Source: Pseudomonadota bacterium (GTDB lineage Bacteria; Pseudomonadota; Gammaproteobacteria; Steroidobacterales; Steroidobacteraceae). Taken from it: a DNA stretch of 40,312 nt. How positions within the stretch are numbered: the first letter of the stretch is position 1; each line of letters begins with the position of its first letter. The translations under genes and the position numbers were made by a program. The notes beneath the pieces were generated by a model that worked only from the letters and a program-made list of their open reading frames with translations, was not told where the DNA came from and made no database searches. Positions 7,613 through 16,485 of this stretch are shown piece by piece. The DNA is taken from the NCBI GenBank assembly GCA_021805865.1, contig JAJZDX010000038.1:1-40312 (forward strand), written 5' to 3'.

Positions 7613-9349
7613 GTGCTCGATGAGTTTCTGAGTCTGCCCCGGGTGGCGTATTTCTCCATGGAGATCGCCCTGCGCAACGAGATCCCGACCTATGCGGGAG
7701 GGCTCGGAGTGCTCGCCGGGGACACGCTGCGCTCGGCCGCAGACCTGCGCCTGCCGCTCGTCGGCGTGACCCTGGTGAGCCGCGCCGGATACTTCCGCCA
7801 GGAGATCGACTCCGGCGGTCAGCAGATCGAGCGGCCGGCGACCTGGGACCCGGCCCGCTGGGCGCAGCGGCTCGATGCCAAGGTTGCCGTGCGCATCGAG
7901 GACCGGCCGGTGTGGGTGAGCGTGTGGCTGTATGTCATCGAGAGCCGCATGGGCGGCCGCGCTCCGGTTCTGCTGCTCGACACCGACCTGCCGGAAAACC
8001 GCGAGGATGATCGGCAGATCACCCACTACCTCTACGGGGGCGATGAGGTCTACCGGCTCGAGCAGGAGATGGTCCTCGGCTTCGGCGGCGTGCGCATCCT
8101 GCGAGCGCTCGGCTTCGAGATCAGCGCGTATCACATGAACGAGGGCCACTCCGCGCTTCTCGGAGTGGAGCTGCTGCGCCACTTCACCTATCCCGCCGAT
8201 GACGTGCGCCCGGGCGAGGCACCGTACGATCTGCCAAGAACGCGGGATTTGTGCCGCTTCACGACCCATACCCCGGTCGAGGCCGGACACGACCGATTCT
8301 CCTACGAGCTCGTGAAGCGCCTGTTCGCGAGCAGCGTGTACGACCGCGACAATCACGAGGCGCCGAAGCCGGGGCAGCCGGGACCGGAGTACGGGCCGAT
8401 CGGTTTCTCCGTGCTCACCTCGCTCGGCGGAGCGAGCGAGCTCAACATGACGCAGCTCGCCCTGAGCGTCAGCGATTTCGTCAACGGTGTGGCCAAGCGC
8501 CACGCCGAGGTCTCCTCCAAGATGTATCCCGGCTACCAGGTGCGGGCGATCACCAACGGCGTGCATCCCTACAGCTGGAGCGCGGCGAGCTTTCGCGAGC
8601 TGTACGACCGCTTCGTGCCCGGCTGGTGCCACGAGCCGGAGCTGCTCGGCAGGGTGCACGGCATTCCCGACGCCTCCCTGCTGGAGGCCCATGCGAAGGC
8701 GAAGCAGGCGCTCATCGACAAGGTGCATGAGCTGACCGGCGTGGTGCTGCAGGCCAGCGTGGCGACGCTGGGATTCGCGCGTCGCATGACCGCCTACAAG
8801 CGCCCGGACCTGCTGTTCACGGATCTTACCCGGCTGCGCTCGGTCGCGCACGAGCACCCCGTGCAGATCGTCCTCGCCGGGAAGGCGCACCCGCGCGACG
8901 CGGAGGGCAAGCGCTTGATTGCGCTGCTGCACGAGCGCGCCCGCGAGCTCGCGGGCGCGCTCCCGGTGGTATATCTGCCGGACTATGACCTCGATCTGGC
9001 GCTGCTTCTGGTCTCAGGCGCCGACATCTGGCTCAACACACCGCTCCCCCCGCTCGAGGCCTCCGGCACGAGCGGCATGAAGGCGGCCTTCAACGGCGTG
9101 CCGAGCCTCTCGCAGCTGGACGGCTGGTGGGTCGAGGGCTGCATCGAGGGGGTCACCGGCTGGGCGATCGAGGATGCCGCCTCGCTCTACGAGAAGCTCG
9201 CACACACCGTGCTGCCGCTTTACTACGGCTACAGCGGCGACCCGCGCGGCTGGGTGAGATTGATGAAGGCGACCATCGGCACCAACGCGGCGTATTTCAA
9301 CAGCCAAAGGATGATGCGCCGGTACGCCACCGAGGCGTATCTGCGCTGA
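7613..9349 (+). CDS. glgP: alpha-glucan (glycogen/maltodextrin) phosphorylase, short GT35 form
   Basis: A protein of about 578 residues of the short alpha-glucan phosphorylase type. It opens with the family's [10 protein letters not shown]...[13 protein letters not shown] segment, carries [11 protein letters not shown], and has the pyridoxal-phosphate lysine K490 in [14 protein letters not shown], followed by LDGWWVEG. It releases glucose-1-phosphate from glycogen or maltodextrins. It lacks the about 250 extra residues of animal and E. coli phosphorylases, which is normal for this subgroup. GTG at 7613 is chosen because GGAG lies 8 bases upstream; an in-frame GTG at 7574 would add 13 residues. 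Glycogen use fits the energy-reserve side of a dormancy or stress cluster. No other glycogen genes are in view. Confidence 0.9.
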   Translation: MLDEFLSLPRVAYFSMEIALRNEIPTYAGGLGVLAGDTLRSAADLRLPLVGVTLVSRAGYFRQEIDSGGQQIERPATWDPARWAQRLDAKVAVRIEDRPVWVSVWLYVIESRMGGRAPVLLLDTDLPENREDDRQITHYLYGGDEVYRLEQEMVLGFGGVRILRALGFEISAYHMNEGHSALLGVELLRHFTYPADDVRPGEAPYDLPRTRDLCRFTTHTPVEAGHDRFSYELVKRLFASSVYDRDNHEAPKPGQPGPEYGPIGFSVLTSLGGASELNMTQLALSVSDFVNGVAKRHAEVSSKMYPGYQVRAITNGVHPYSWSAASFRELYDRFVPGWCHEPELLGRVHGIPDASLLEAHAKAKQALIDKVHELTGVVLQASVATLGFARRMTAYKRPDLLFTDLTRLRSVAHEHPVQIVLAGKAHPRDAEGKRLIALLHERARELAGALPVVYLPDYDLDLALLLVSGADIWLNTPLPPLEASGTSGMKAAFNGVPSLSQLDGWWVEGCIEGVTGWAIEDAASLYEKLAHTVLPLYYGYSGDPRGWVRLMKATIGTNAAYFNSQRMMRRYATEAYLR

Positions 9350-9388
9350 GCGCCGCCGGGACCCGGGCCGGGCGATGTCCGCTACCCT

Positions 9389-10939
9389 TCAGGCCCCGCG
9401 CAGTGCCTGCACGGTGTCGATCAGCTGCTCGGCGTGGATGGGCTTGGCAAGGAGGCGAAGGCGCGTGTCGCGCTCGAGCCCGCCCGCCGCGCTGAGATCG
9501 CCTGTCACGAGGATGGCCTTCAGCTGCGGACCGAGCAGCGCGCGCAGGGCGGTGATGGCCTGCATGCCCGTCTCACCACCGCAGAGGTGATAGTCGGTGA
9601 TGAGCAGCTCGATGGCCTGCGCGCGGGCCCCCTCGAGGGCTTCCCCGATCGTGGCGGCGGTGAGCACATCGTAGCCGTGCACTTTCAGAAGCAGCCGGGT
9701 TGCATCGCGGACCGCAGGGTCGTCCTCGAGAACCATCACCCGGGGGGGAGCCTCGATGGGAGCGGATGAGAGCGGCGCGCGGGCCGCCGACTGAGGGCTC
9801 TCCCGGCCGGGCAGCGTCAGTGAAAACACCGAGCCGAGTCCGACCGTCGAGCGCGCTTCGAGCTCGAGATCGAGCAGCCTGACGAGCCGGCGCACGATGC
9901 TCAGACCCAGCCCGCTGCCGCGCTGGGCGCTGCGATAGCCGGTCTCGATCTGGTAGAACTCCTCGTAGATGCGCGGCAGCTCCTCGGACGCAATCCCGAT
10001 GCCCGTGTCCTCGATCTCGATGCGGACCTGCCCGGAGTGGGTTTTGGCACTCAAGCGCACGTGGCCGTGCGGCGTGTACTGCACCGCGTTCATGACCAGG
10101 TGGTGCAGGATTTGACCGACCAGCGCCCGATCGCTGTGCACAACGTGCGCCGAGGGCGTGATCTCGAGCGCGAGGCCATGGGCGGCGGTGAGCCCGGAGA
10201 ACTCGCCGCGCACCGCCAGGAACAGCTCCGCGACGGGGAAGTCCACCGGGCTCGGCTTGATCGCACCGGACTCGAGCCGGCTGATGTCGAGCAGGGCGCT
10301 CAGCAGCCGCGCCATCGCGTCAATCGCCTCGTCCTGGCGCGACACGGCGGTGAGCGCATCGCCCTCCCTCACGAGCTGGCGCAGCGTGCCGTTGAGCAGC
10401 GCAAGGGACTGAAGCGGCTGGCGTAGATCGTGACTCGCGGTCGCAAGGAAGCGGCTCTTGGCCTGATTGGCGCGATTGGCCGCCTCGCGCGCCTCGTTGG
10501 CGCCGCGGCGTGCGGCCTCGGCGGCCTCGCGCGCGGCGATGAGCTCGGCTTGCTCGCGCTGGCGATCGGTCACATTGCGCATCGCGGCCACCGTGAGCAC
10601 CTGCTCGCCGTAGCGGATGGGGCTCAAGCTGATCTCGACGGGAATCTCGGCCCCGTCCCGGCGGCGGGCGAGCAGCATGAGGCCCGTTCCCATGGGGCGC
10701 GTTTGCCGCTCCGCGCTGAAGCGGCCGCGGTAGCCGGCGTGCGGCGTGCGGAATCGCTCGGGCATCAGCTGCTCGATGCCGCTGCCGCAGAGCTCGCCGG
10801 CTTCGTAGCCGAGCAGTGCGCAGGCCTGGCGGCTGGCGAAAAGGATCGTGCCCGCCGAATCGGCGATGAGCATCGCATCCGGCGCGAAGTCGAGCACCCG
10901 CGGCAGCACCTGTGGCGGCAGGGAATCGCGTAAGGGCAT
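9389..10939 (-). CDS. PAS-domain hybrid histidine kinase with receiver
   Basis: A 516-residue cytoplasmic hybrid kinase without membrane helices. The order is PAS (about 12-125), a coiled-coil linker (about 126-165), HisKA with H170 in [10 protein letters not shown], HATPase with N284, DTGIGI at 311-316 and GSGLGL at 341-346, then a receiver domain (about 400-512) with E405-D406-D407, acceptor D449 and K499. The receiver can pass phosphate back or on to a phosphotransfer protein that is not in the window. The PAS domain could bind a ligand or flavin/haem; no Cys or His pattern decides this. It converges on the phosphorylase gene (39-bp gap) and diverges from a tandem Usp gene across 239 bp in which I see no distinct site. 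Confidence 0.92.
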   Translation of the reverse strand: MPLRDSLPPQVLPRVLDFAPDAMLIADSAGTILFASRQACALLGYEAGELCGSGIEQLMPERFRTPHAGYRGRFSAERQTRPMGTGLMLLARRRDGAEIPVEISLSPIRYGEQVLTVAAMRNVTDRQREQAELIAAREAAEAARRGANEAREAANRANQAKSRFLATASHDLRQPLQSLALLNGTLRQLVREGDALTAVSRQDEAIDAMARLLSALLDISRLESGAIKPSPVDFPVAELFLAVRGEFSGLTAAHGLALEITPSAHVVHSDRALVGQILHHLVMNAVQYTPHGHVRLSAKTHSGQVRIEIEDTGIGIASEELPRIYEEFYQIETGYRSAQRGSGLGLSIVRRLVRLLDLELEARSTVGLGSVFSLTLPGRESPQSAARAPLSSAPIEAPPRVMVLEDDPAVRDATRLLLKVHGYDVLTAATIGEALEGARAQAIELLITDYHLCGGETGMQAITALRALLGPQLKAILVTGDLSAAGGLERDTRLRLLAKPIHAEQLIDTVQALRGA

Positions 10940-11178
10940 GATCTAGCTTGACCTTGCCGCGGCGGCGTCAGATATACGCGGAAGTACCTATGGCGTGCGA
11001 AGGATTCACGGCGGTCTCATATCCTTGGGGTGCGTGTGAGGCGTGCGGGGCGGCCTGTGGGAAAGCGGCTATCGCAGTCGTTGAGAGTGCGGATGGATCC
11101 GCGCAGGCATCTGTGAGAGCGTGATTCGGACGGGTGTGTCCGGCTGAGGCCGCAAGAGCTGCCGATGGGGCGCGGGCG

Positions 11179-12087
11179 ATGGGAAAATTGAGGTCGATTC
11201 TGGTCGTCACCGGCCGTTGCGAGGCCGATCCGGTGCTGATGGTGAAGGCCGCGCGGCTCGCGCGCGCGCTCGGCACGGGGATCGAGCTGTTCGTATGCGA
11301 TGCCGAACAGGCCTATGAGCTGAAGCACGCATACGATTCGTGCGGCTTCGAGGAGAAGGTGCTGCAGGACTGCATCAGGCGGGCCCGGGAATTCCATCTG
11401 CGGCACAAGGAACTGATGGGCCTCGGGACGATACCCTTTTCGGTCGACGCGAGCTGCGAGAGCCCGCTGTACGAGAGCATCCTGCGCAAGGTGCACAGGA
11501 GCGGACCGGCACTGGTCATCAAGGCCGCCGGCGGCGGGCGCCCGAATCACAGCGCATTCGATGCCAACGACTGGCAGCTGATGCGCACCTGTCCCTCGAC
11601 GCTCATGCTGGTCCGGGCCAGGCACTGGAGCAAGAAGATGCGGATCGCCACCGCGATCGACGTATCGGAGGAAGAGGAGACCAAGGGCCTGGCCGATACC
11701 ATCCTTCAGGTTGCAAAAGACCTGGCGCGGGCGACTGACGCCGATCTGGACGTTGCATACGCGGAGCGCGCGGCGCCGAATGAGCCCGTGAGCCGGGTCC
11801 GGGCGGAAAAGCTGCGCGGGCTGACCCGCGAGGCAGGCATCGAGCCCGATCACGTGCACATCCTCGCGGGCCACCCCGAACGGGAGCTGTCAGGCTTTGC
11901 GGCGGCGCGCAACTACGATGTCATGGTCCTCGGCGCGCTGACCCACCGCCCGAGCGCGGTGAGTCTGGTGGGCACACTGACCTCGGTCCTCGTCGAGGGC
12001 CTCGAGTGCGATTTCGTGCTGGTCAAGCCGGGCTCCTATCCCTACGGGGTGCGCTCGGAGAGCGCGCTCGCGGCGGCGCCGGCCTGA
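11179..12087 (+). CDS. tandem-domain universal stress protein (UspE-like)
   Basis: About 302 residues made of two Usp folds. The first (about 1-145) starts KLRSILVVTG and lacks the Gly-rich ATP motif. The second (about 150-290) starts MRIATAIDVSEEEE and ends with MVLGALTHRPSAVSLVGTLTSVLVEGLECDFVLVKPGS, the UspE-like version of the nucleotide loop. The ATG at 11179 is preferred because it opens the first strand, though no strong ribosome site is visible; an upstream GTG at 11134 is possible. The 3' end overlaps the 3' end of uup by 46 bp on the other strand. Confidence 0.87.
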   Translation: MGKLRSILVVTGRCEADPVLMVKAARLARALGTGIELFVCDAEQAYELKHAYDSCGFEEKVLQDCIRRAREFHLRHKELMGLGTIPFSVDASCESPLYESILRKVHRSGPALVIKAAGGGRPNHSAFDANDWQLMRTCPSTLMLVRARHWSKKMRIATAIDVSEEEETKGLADTILQVAKDLARATDADLDVAYAERAAPNEPVSRVRAEKLRGLTREAGIEPDHVHILAGHPERELSGFAAARNYDVMVLGALTHRPSAVSLVGTLTSVLVEGLECDFVLVKPGSYPYGVRSESALAAAPA

Positions 12088-13955
12088 CCCGCCGCGAGCG
12101 CCTCGAGCGCCTCCCAACGGGCGTACTGGGCGGCGAGCTCGGATTCGAGTTCCTCGAGCCTGCGCATATCGGAGCGTATCCGCTCGGGGCCTTGCGCGTG
12201 GTACGCCGGATCGCTCATCCGCGCGGAGATCTCGGTCTGCTCCCGCTCGAGCGCCTCGATCTGCCCGGGTAGCGCACTGAGCTCGCGTCCCTCGAGGTAC
12301 CCCAGCCGGGCACGCTTCGCGGGGCTTTTCTGCACCGGCGGCGCGGTGGCGGGCGAAGCGGTGTCTCGGGTGGCGGCAGGGGCCTTGCGTGTACCGCCCG
12401 CGCCGCGGCTCCTGACGGCGGGCTGCGGGCGCTGCCGCAGCCAGTCGGTGTAACCGCCCACGTAGGCGCGCCAGAGGCCGCCGCCTTCGGCCACCAACGT
12501 CTGGGTCACGACGTTGTCGAGGAATCGCCGATCGTGGCTGACGAGCAGCAGCGTCCCGGGGTAGTCCTGCAGGCGTTGCTCGAGGAGCTCGAGCGACTCG
12601 ATGTCGAGATCGTTGGTCGGCTCATCGAGCACCAGGAGATTGGCCGGCCGGGCAAACAGACGCGCGAGGAACAGCCGGTTGCGCTCGCCTCCGGAGAGCA
12701 TCTTGACGGGGGACTTCGCCCGATGCGCCGGGAACAGGAAATCCCCCAGATATGTCATGACGTGCTTGCGCTCCTCGCCGACGGTGATCCAGTCCGAGCC
12801 CGGACTGATCGCATCGGCGAGTGTCGAGTCCGGATCGAGTCGCTCGCGCATCTGGTCGAAGTAGGCGACTTTGAGGTTGGTGCCGAGGCGGATCGAGCCG
12901 CTCCCGGGCGCAAGCTCCCCGAGGATGATGCGAATCAGCGTCGACTTGCCCGCGCCGTTCGCTCCGATGAGCCCGACCCGGTCGCCGCGCATGATGCGGG
13001 TCGAGAGCGCCTCGATGAGCGGTTTCCCCGAGAACGCGTGGCCGACGCCGGTGAGCTCCGCGACCAGCCGACCCGAGCGGTCGCCGGGATCCAGCGCCAG
13101 TTTGATGTTTCCCAACCGATCGCGGCGCTCGGCACGGGCTTCACGCAGATGCTCGAGCCGTCTGACTCGCCCCTCGTTGCGTGTGCGCCGCGCTTCGACG
13201 CCCTTGCGGATCCACACTTCCTCCTGCTGCCAGAATTTCTCGAAGCGCCGGCGGGCCAGGTCCTCCGCCGCGATCTGCTCATCGCGCCGGGCCTCGTAAG
13301 CGGCGAAGTTGCCCGGATACGAGCGCAGGCAGCCGCGATCGAGCTCGATGATGCGTGTGGCGGTGGCATCGAGGAACGCGCGGTCATGCGTGACGATCAC
13401 GGCCGCGGGGGCTTTCACCACCTGCTCCTCGAGCACGGCGATGCCGTCGATGTCGAGGTGGTTGGTGGGCTCATCGAGCAGCAGCAGCTCCGGCGCGGAG
13501 GCGAGCGCGAGGGCGAGGGCGGCGCGTTTGCACTCACCGCCCGAGCAGCCTTGCGGGCGCTCGGTGCCCGTCAGGCCGAAGCGGTGCAGAAACTCCGCGA
13601 GCCGCGATTCCATTTGCCAACGGTCCCGGTCTGCGCCGTGCAGCTGCTCGGCGGTGAAGGCGGCCGAGTGAGGCAGGGTCCGGGCTCTCTCGAGGAGACT
13701 CGCCCTCAGGTCCGTTCCGGCGGGCAGCACCGGCTCCTGCTCGACCATCGCGACGCGCAGGCCGGCGCGCCGCTCGAACTCGCCTTCCTCGAGCGCAATC
13801 AGGCCCGCGATGATCCGCAGTACGGTCGATTTGCCCGTGCCGTTGCGGCCGATGAAGCCGAGGCGCTCGCCGGAGTGGATCATGAGCTGCGCGCCGTCCA
13901 GAAGAGGCCGGTCGCCGAAAGTGAGGTGCGCGTCGCGAAGAGTGAGGAGAGACAT
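12042..13955 (-). CDS. uup: ABC-F ATPase Uup
   Basis: A 637-residue soluble ABC-F protein with two ATP-binding cassettes. The first has Walker A GRNGTGKS, signature SGGECKRAAL and Walker B LLLLDEPTNHLD. The second has GANGAGKS, LSGGERNRLFLARL and LLVLDEPTNDLD. A charged linker lies between them and the C-terminal about 80 residues form the coiled coil typical of Uup (LEGRELSALPGQIEALEREQ onward). Uup acts on ribosomes and Holliday-type DNA structures and limits precise transposon excision. The start at 13955 (MSLLTLRDAHL) matches the family; a longer form adds 20 unrelated residues. No clear Shine-Dalgarno is present. It diverges from the rhlE-like gene across a region with a striking palindrome. 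Confidence 0.9.
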   Translation of the reverse strand: MSLLTLRDAHLTFGDRPLLDGAQLMIHSGERLGFIGRNGTGKSTVLRIIAGLIALEEGEFERRAGLRVAMVEQEPVLPAGTDLRASLLERARTLPHSAAFTAEQLHGADRDRWQMESRLAEFLHRFGLTGTERPQGCSGGECKRAALALALASAPELLLLDEPTNHLDIDGIAVLEEQVVKAPAAVIVTHDRAFLDATATRIIELDRGCLRSYPGNFAAYEARRDEQIAAEDLARRRFEKFWQQEEVWIRKGVEARRTRNEGRVRRLEHLREARAERRDRLGNIKLALDPGDRSGRLVAELTGVGHAFSGKPLIEALSTRIMRGDRVGLIGANGAGKSTLIRIILGELAPGSGSIRLGTNLKVAYFDQMRERLDPDSTLADAISPGSDWITVGEERKHVMTYLGDFLFPAHRAKSPVKMLSGGERNRLFLARLFARPANLLVLDEPTNDLDIESLELLEQRLQDYPGTLLLVSHDRRFLDNVVTQTLVAEGGGLWRAYVGGYTDWLRQRPQPAVRSRGAGGTRKAPAATRDTASPATAPPVQKSPAKRARLGYLEGRELSALPGQIEALEREQTEISARMSDPAYHAQGPERIRSDMRRLEELESELAAQYARWEALEALAAGQAGAAASALSERTP

Positions 13956-13975
13956 CGGTTTGGCGGAAACGAAGA

Positions 13976-14004
13976 TGGACTTGAGGGCGGCGGGTCGGTA
14001 TAGT
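13976..14004 (+). promoter_or_regulatory. probable sigma-70 promoter for the rhlE-like gene
   Basis: TGGACT (13976-13981), 17 bp, TATAGT (13999-14004) match the -35 and -10 consensus at 4/6 and 5/6. Transcription would start near 14011 and leave a 5' leader of about 175 bases before the ATG at 14186, long for this window and common for cold-shock-regulated helicases. Confidence 0.4.
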
Positions 14005-14023
14005 CGCTGGCGCAAGACTATAC
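13998..14023. promoter_or_regulatory. 8-10-8 palindrome between uup and the rhlE-like gene
   Basis: GTATAGTC (13998-14005) and GACTATAC (14016-14023) are a perfect inverted repeat around 10 bases. Each arm contains TATAGT, one reading towards the helicase gene and one towards uup. It could be an operator for a dimer or a transcript hairpin. Confidence 0.5.
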
Positions 14024-14185
14024 AGGCGCGCAGCGGTCTGCGCCTGCCTCGCTCGCGGTCGAGCCTTTCCCGGCTTCACTTCGATCACTATCACTTCCCC
14101 TCGCTTCGACCGCCACGGCCTTGATCAGGCTCGCCGGTATCCGGCGAACGCCGGCCGTTTGCGCGGGTTCACCAAAGAGGTATTC

Positions 14186-15667
14186 ATGTCATTTTCCGAT
14201 CTCGGGCTCTCGCCCGAGCTGCTGCGTGCCGTGTCCGAGAAGGGCTACGCATCCTCCACCCCCATCCAAGCCCAGGCCATTCCGGCCATCCTTTCCGGAT
14301 GCGACGTGCTGGCCGCCGCCCAGACGGGCACGGGCAAGACGGCGGCCTTCGTGCTGCCCATTCTGCAGCGTCTGGCCGAGGCGCAAGCCGGCTCCCCGCG
14401 CAAGCTTCCGCGCGCGCTGGTGTTGACGCCGACCCGGGAGCTCGCCGCCCAGGTCGCCGACAACGCCCGAGTCTACGGCCGTCATCTTGATATCCGCACG
14501 GCGGTCGTCTTCGGCGGCGTCGGCATCAATCCACAGATCGAGGAGCTGCGTCGCGGCTGCGATCTGCTCATCGCCACGCCCGGGCGGCTGCTCGATCTCG
14601 CCGACCAGGGCGCGCTCTCCTTGAGCCGCATTGGCCAGTTCGTGCTCGATGAGGCGGACCGGATGCTCGACATGGGCTTCATCCATGCCATCCGCCAGGT
14701 GCTGAAGCTTCTGCCCCCCGAGCGGCAAAACCTGATGTTCTCCGCCACCTACTCGGAGGACATCCGCTCCTTGGCGCAGCGGTTCCTGCGCAATCCCAGG
14801 ACCGTGGAAGTGGCAGGCCGCAACTCCACCGCCGAGCGCGTCGAGCAGTGCCTGTATCGGGTTGCGAAGGAGCACAAGCGGCACCTGCTGGCCCACCTGA
14901 TTCACGAGGGTAACTGGCAGCAGGTGCTGGTGTTCACCCGCACCAAGCACGGAGCCAATCGCCTCGCCAAGCAGCTCGAGGGCGCGGGCGTCGCCGCCGC
15001 CGCCATCCACGGCAACAAGAGCCAGAGTGCGCGCGTGCGGGCGCTGGAGGATTTCAAGGGCTATCGCATCACGGCGCTGGTCGCCACAGAGGTGGCGGCG
15101 CGCGGCCTTGACATCAAGGAGCTGCCGCACGTGGTGAACTTCGAGCTGCCCAACGTTCCCGAGGACTACGTCCATCGTATCGGGCGCACGGCGCGCGCCG
15201 GCGCCACGGGCTCGGCGATTTCGCTGGTCTCACCCGATGAGGCGCCTCTGCTGCGCGATATCGAGAGACTGTTGAAGCGCGCCATCACGGTCGCAGCGCT
15301 GCCGCAGTTTCCGATCGTGGCGAACGCGGCCGACGCCGCACCCGAGAGCGAGCGGCAAGCCGAGCGGGCAGCCCCACGGAACGGCTCGGCGGGCGGGAGC
15401 CGGCGGCCGAGCCACGGGAGCAGTCGCGGCCGCGGCGAGGCGCCGAGGCGGGCGCCGGGAGAGAGCCAGCAGTCGCGCCCGCGGCAGGACGATCGTCGCA
15501 ACACCGGTGGCAACCGCCAGGAGAATGGCTCGCCGGCGGGCCACGCACATGGCGGTCACGTTCATCGCGGCTCGCATGATCAGGGGAGGCGGTCGAACTC
15601 AGAGCGACGCTCGCCGCCCAATGATGCCGGGCGCGGACGGTCCGAGGGGGGCTGGAGGCGGGCATAG
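14186..15667 (+). CDS. rhlE: DEAD-box RNA helicase, RhlE-like
   Basis: A 493-residue DEAD-box helicase. Visible motifs in order: Q motif ([11 protein letters not shown]), motif I AQTGTGKT, Ia PTRELAAQ, Ib TPGRLLD, II DEAD ([13 protein letters not shown]), [27 protein letters not shown] and [12 protein letters not shown]. The last about 115 residues are a low-complexity Arg/Gly/Ser/His tail that probably binds RNA. RhlE works on rRNA precursors, ribosome assembly and mRNA decay. AGAGG lies 5 bases before the ATG at 14186. The long leader and divergent arrangement with uup place two ribosome-associated factors around one control region. Confidence 0.92.
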   Translation: MSFSDLGLSPELLRAVSEKGYASSTPIQAQAIPAILSGCDVLAAAQTGTGKTAAFVLPILQRLAEAQAGSPRKLPRALVLTPTRELAAQVADNARVYGRHLDIRTAVVFGGVGINPQIEELRRGCDLLIATPGRLLDLADQGALSLSRIGQFVLDEADRMLDMGFIHAIRQVLKLLPPERQNLMFSATYSEDIRSLAQRFLRNPRTVEVAGRNSTAERVEQCLYRVAKEHKRHLLAHLIHEGNWQQVLVFTRTKHGANRLAKQLEGAGVAAAAIHGNKSQSARVRALEDFKGYRITALVATEVAARGLDIKELPHVVNFELPNVPEDYVHRIGRTARAGATGSAISLVSPDEAPLLRDIERLLKRAITVAALPQFPIVANAADAAPESERQAERAAPRNGSAGGSRRPSHGSSRGRGEAPRRAPGESQQSRPRQDDRRNTGGNRQENGSPAGHAHGGHVHRGSHDQGRRSNSERRSPPNDAGRGRSEGGWRRA

Positions 15668-15706
15668 AGAAAACCGGACTGCCGTCTCGTGTGAGGCGGC
15701 AGTCCG
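15668..15706 (-). terminator. intrinsic terminator of hsp20
   Basis: Arms CGGACTGCCG (15675-15684) and CGGCAGTCCG (15697-15706) pair perfectly over 10 bp; three further pairs (CTC/GAG) after one mismatch close the loop to four bases. On the minus strand the stem is followed by GTTTTCTCT. That is the right polarity for hsp20 transcripts. On the plus strand no T-run follows, so it would not by itself end the helicase transcript. Confidence 0.75.
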
Positions 15707-15800
15707 CAGCTCCCGATCCTGTGAGCCGTCCGCGGCAGTGGCACGGTCTTTAAAAGGATGCCCGTGCCGCTCTCGCTGCGCGATCCTGCGCTTGCCGCGA

Positions 15801-16241
15801 TCACTGGATCGTGATTTCCTTCGGCTTCTTCTGCTCGGCCTTCGGGATGTGCACGCTCAGCACCCCATCCTTGCTCTCGCAGCGGATCGCATCGGCCTTG
15901 ATGTTGTCCGGCAAGGTAAAGGCGCGGCTGAAGCTGCCGTAGGAGTTCTCCACCCGGTGGAACTTCTCGTTGGTCTCCTCTTTGTGCTGCTTGCGCTCGC
16001 CCTGGATGGTGAGCAACCCGTCGCTGAAGGTGACTTTCACGTCTTCCTTCTTCATTCCCGGCAGATCGGCGCGGACCAGGTACTCCTTCTCGGTCTCGCT
16101 GATGTCGGCCGACGGTGACCATTCGAAGGTGACTCCGCCGTCTTCCTCCAACGACAGGCGTGGGCCGCGGCCAAGCCGCGGCAGCATGCGGTTGAACAAA
16201 CTCTCGACGTCCGCAAAGGGATCCCATCGGATCAGGCTCAT
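15801..16241 (-). CDS. small heat-shock protein Hsp20 (alpha-crystallin domain)
   Basis: A 146-residue Hsp20. It starts with MSLIRWDPFADVESLFNRM, has the alpha-crystallin domain at about 42-135 (EYLVRADLPGMKKEDV, SYGSFSRAFTLPDNI with the conserved F-R-x-F-x-LP pattern, and the near-C-terminal A-x-x-x-x-GVL as CESKDGVLSVHIPK) and ends ITIQ, a possible IxI oligomer contact. It holds unfolding proteins for the Hsp70/Hsp100 systems. GGGAG lies about 9 bases before the ATG. Two TACGTA palindromes sit 43 and 87 bp upstream, and a strong hairpin terminator follows the gene, so it is a single-gene transcript with its own control. Confidence 0.94.
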   Translation of the reverse strand: MSLIRWDPFADVESLFNRMLPRLGRGPRLSLEEDGGVTFEWSPSADISETEKEYLVRADLPGMKKEDVKVTFSDGLLTIQGERKQHKEETNEKFHRVENSYGSFSRAFTLPDNIKADAIRCESKDGVLSVHIPKAEQKKPKEITIQ

Positions 16242-16278
16242 GACGATACTCCCGTGTGACTGCAGTGTCCGGGATCGG

Positions 16279-16331
16279 ACTTACGTAAGTTTGGGGATGC
16301 GCCCGGACGATGTTATTCGGTCATTTACGTA
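16279..16331 (-). promoter_or_regulatory. two TACGTA palindromes upstream of hsp20
   Basis: ACTTACGTAAGT (16279-16290) is a perfect 12-bp palindrome, and TTACGTAT (16325-16332) shares its TACGTA core (16326-16331). The centres are 44 bp apart, close to four helical turns, and lie 43 and 87 bp before the hsp20 start. The core is shared with the usp operon sites at 6909-6986. The remaining sequence up to 16485 shows no gene. Confidence 0.5.
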
Positions 16332-16485
16332 TACAGCCGGTCGCCGATGATCAAGGTCACCTCAGAGGCATGGAGCATGCGCGAGAGCTTGAAACGACGT
16401 CGCGGGCTTGGGCGCGCCGCGCGGGCAGGACGAGAAGCGGGTGCGTCATCTTCGCCGTTTCATTTCGGAGGTGCGCGATGTGGAT

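Noticed and set aside
6977-8932. Long minus-strand open frame opposite the phosphorylase and host-attachment genes
   Set aside because: Composition typical of an antisense shadow; it would span two well-recognised genes.
12534-14003. Plus-strand open frame opposite uup
   Set aside because: No domain or signal; the uup frame carries all ABC motifs.
14189-15175. Minus-strand open frame opposite the DEAD-box helicase
   Set aside because: Shadow of the helicase coding sequence; no independent evidence.
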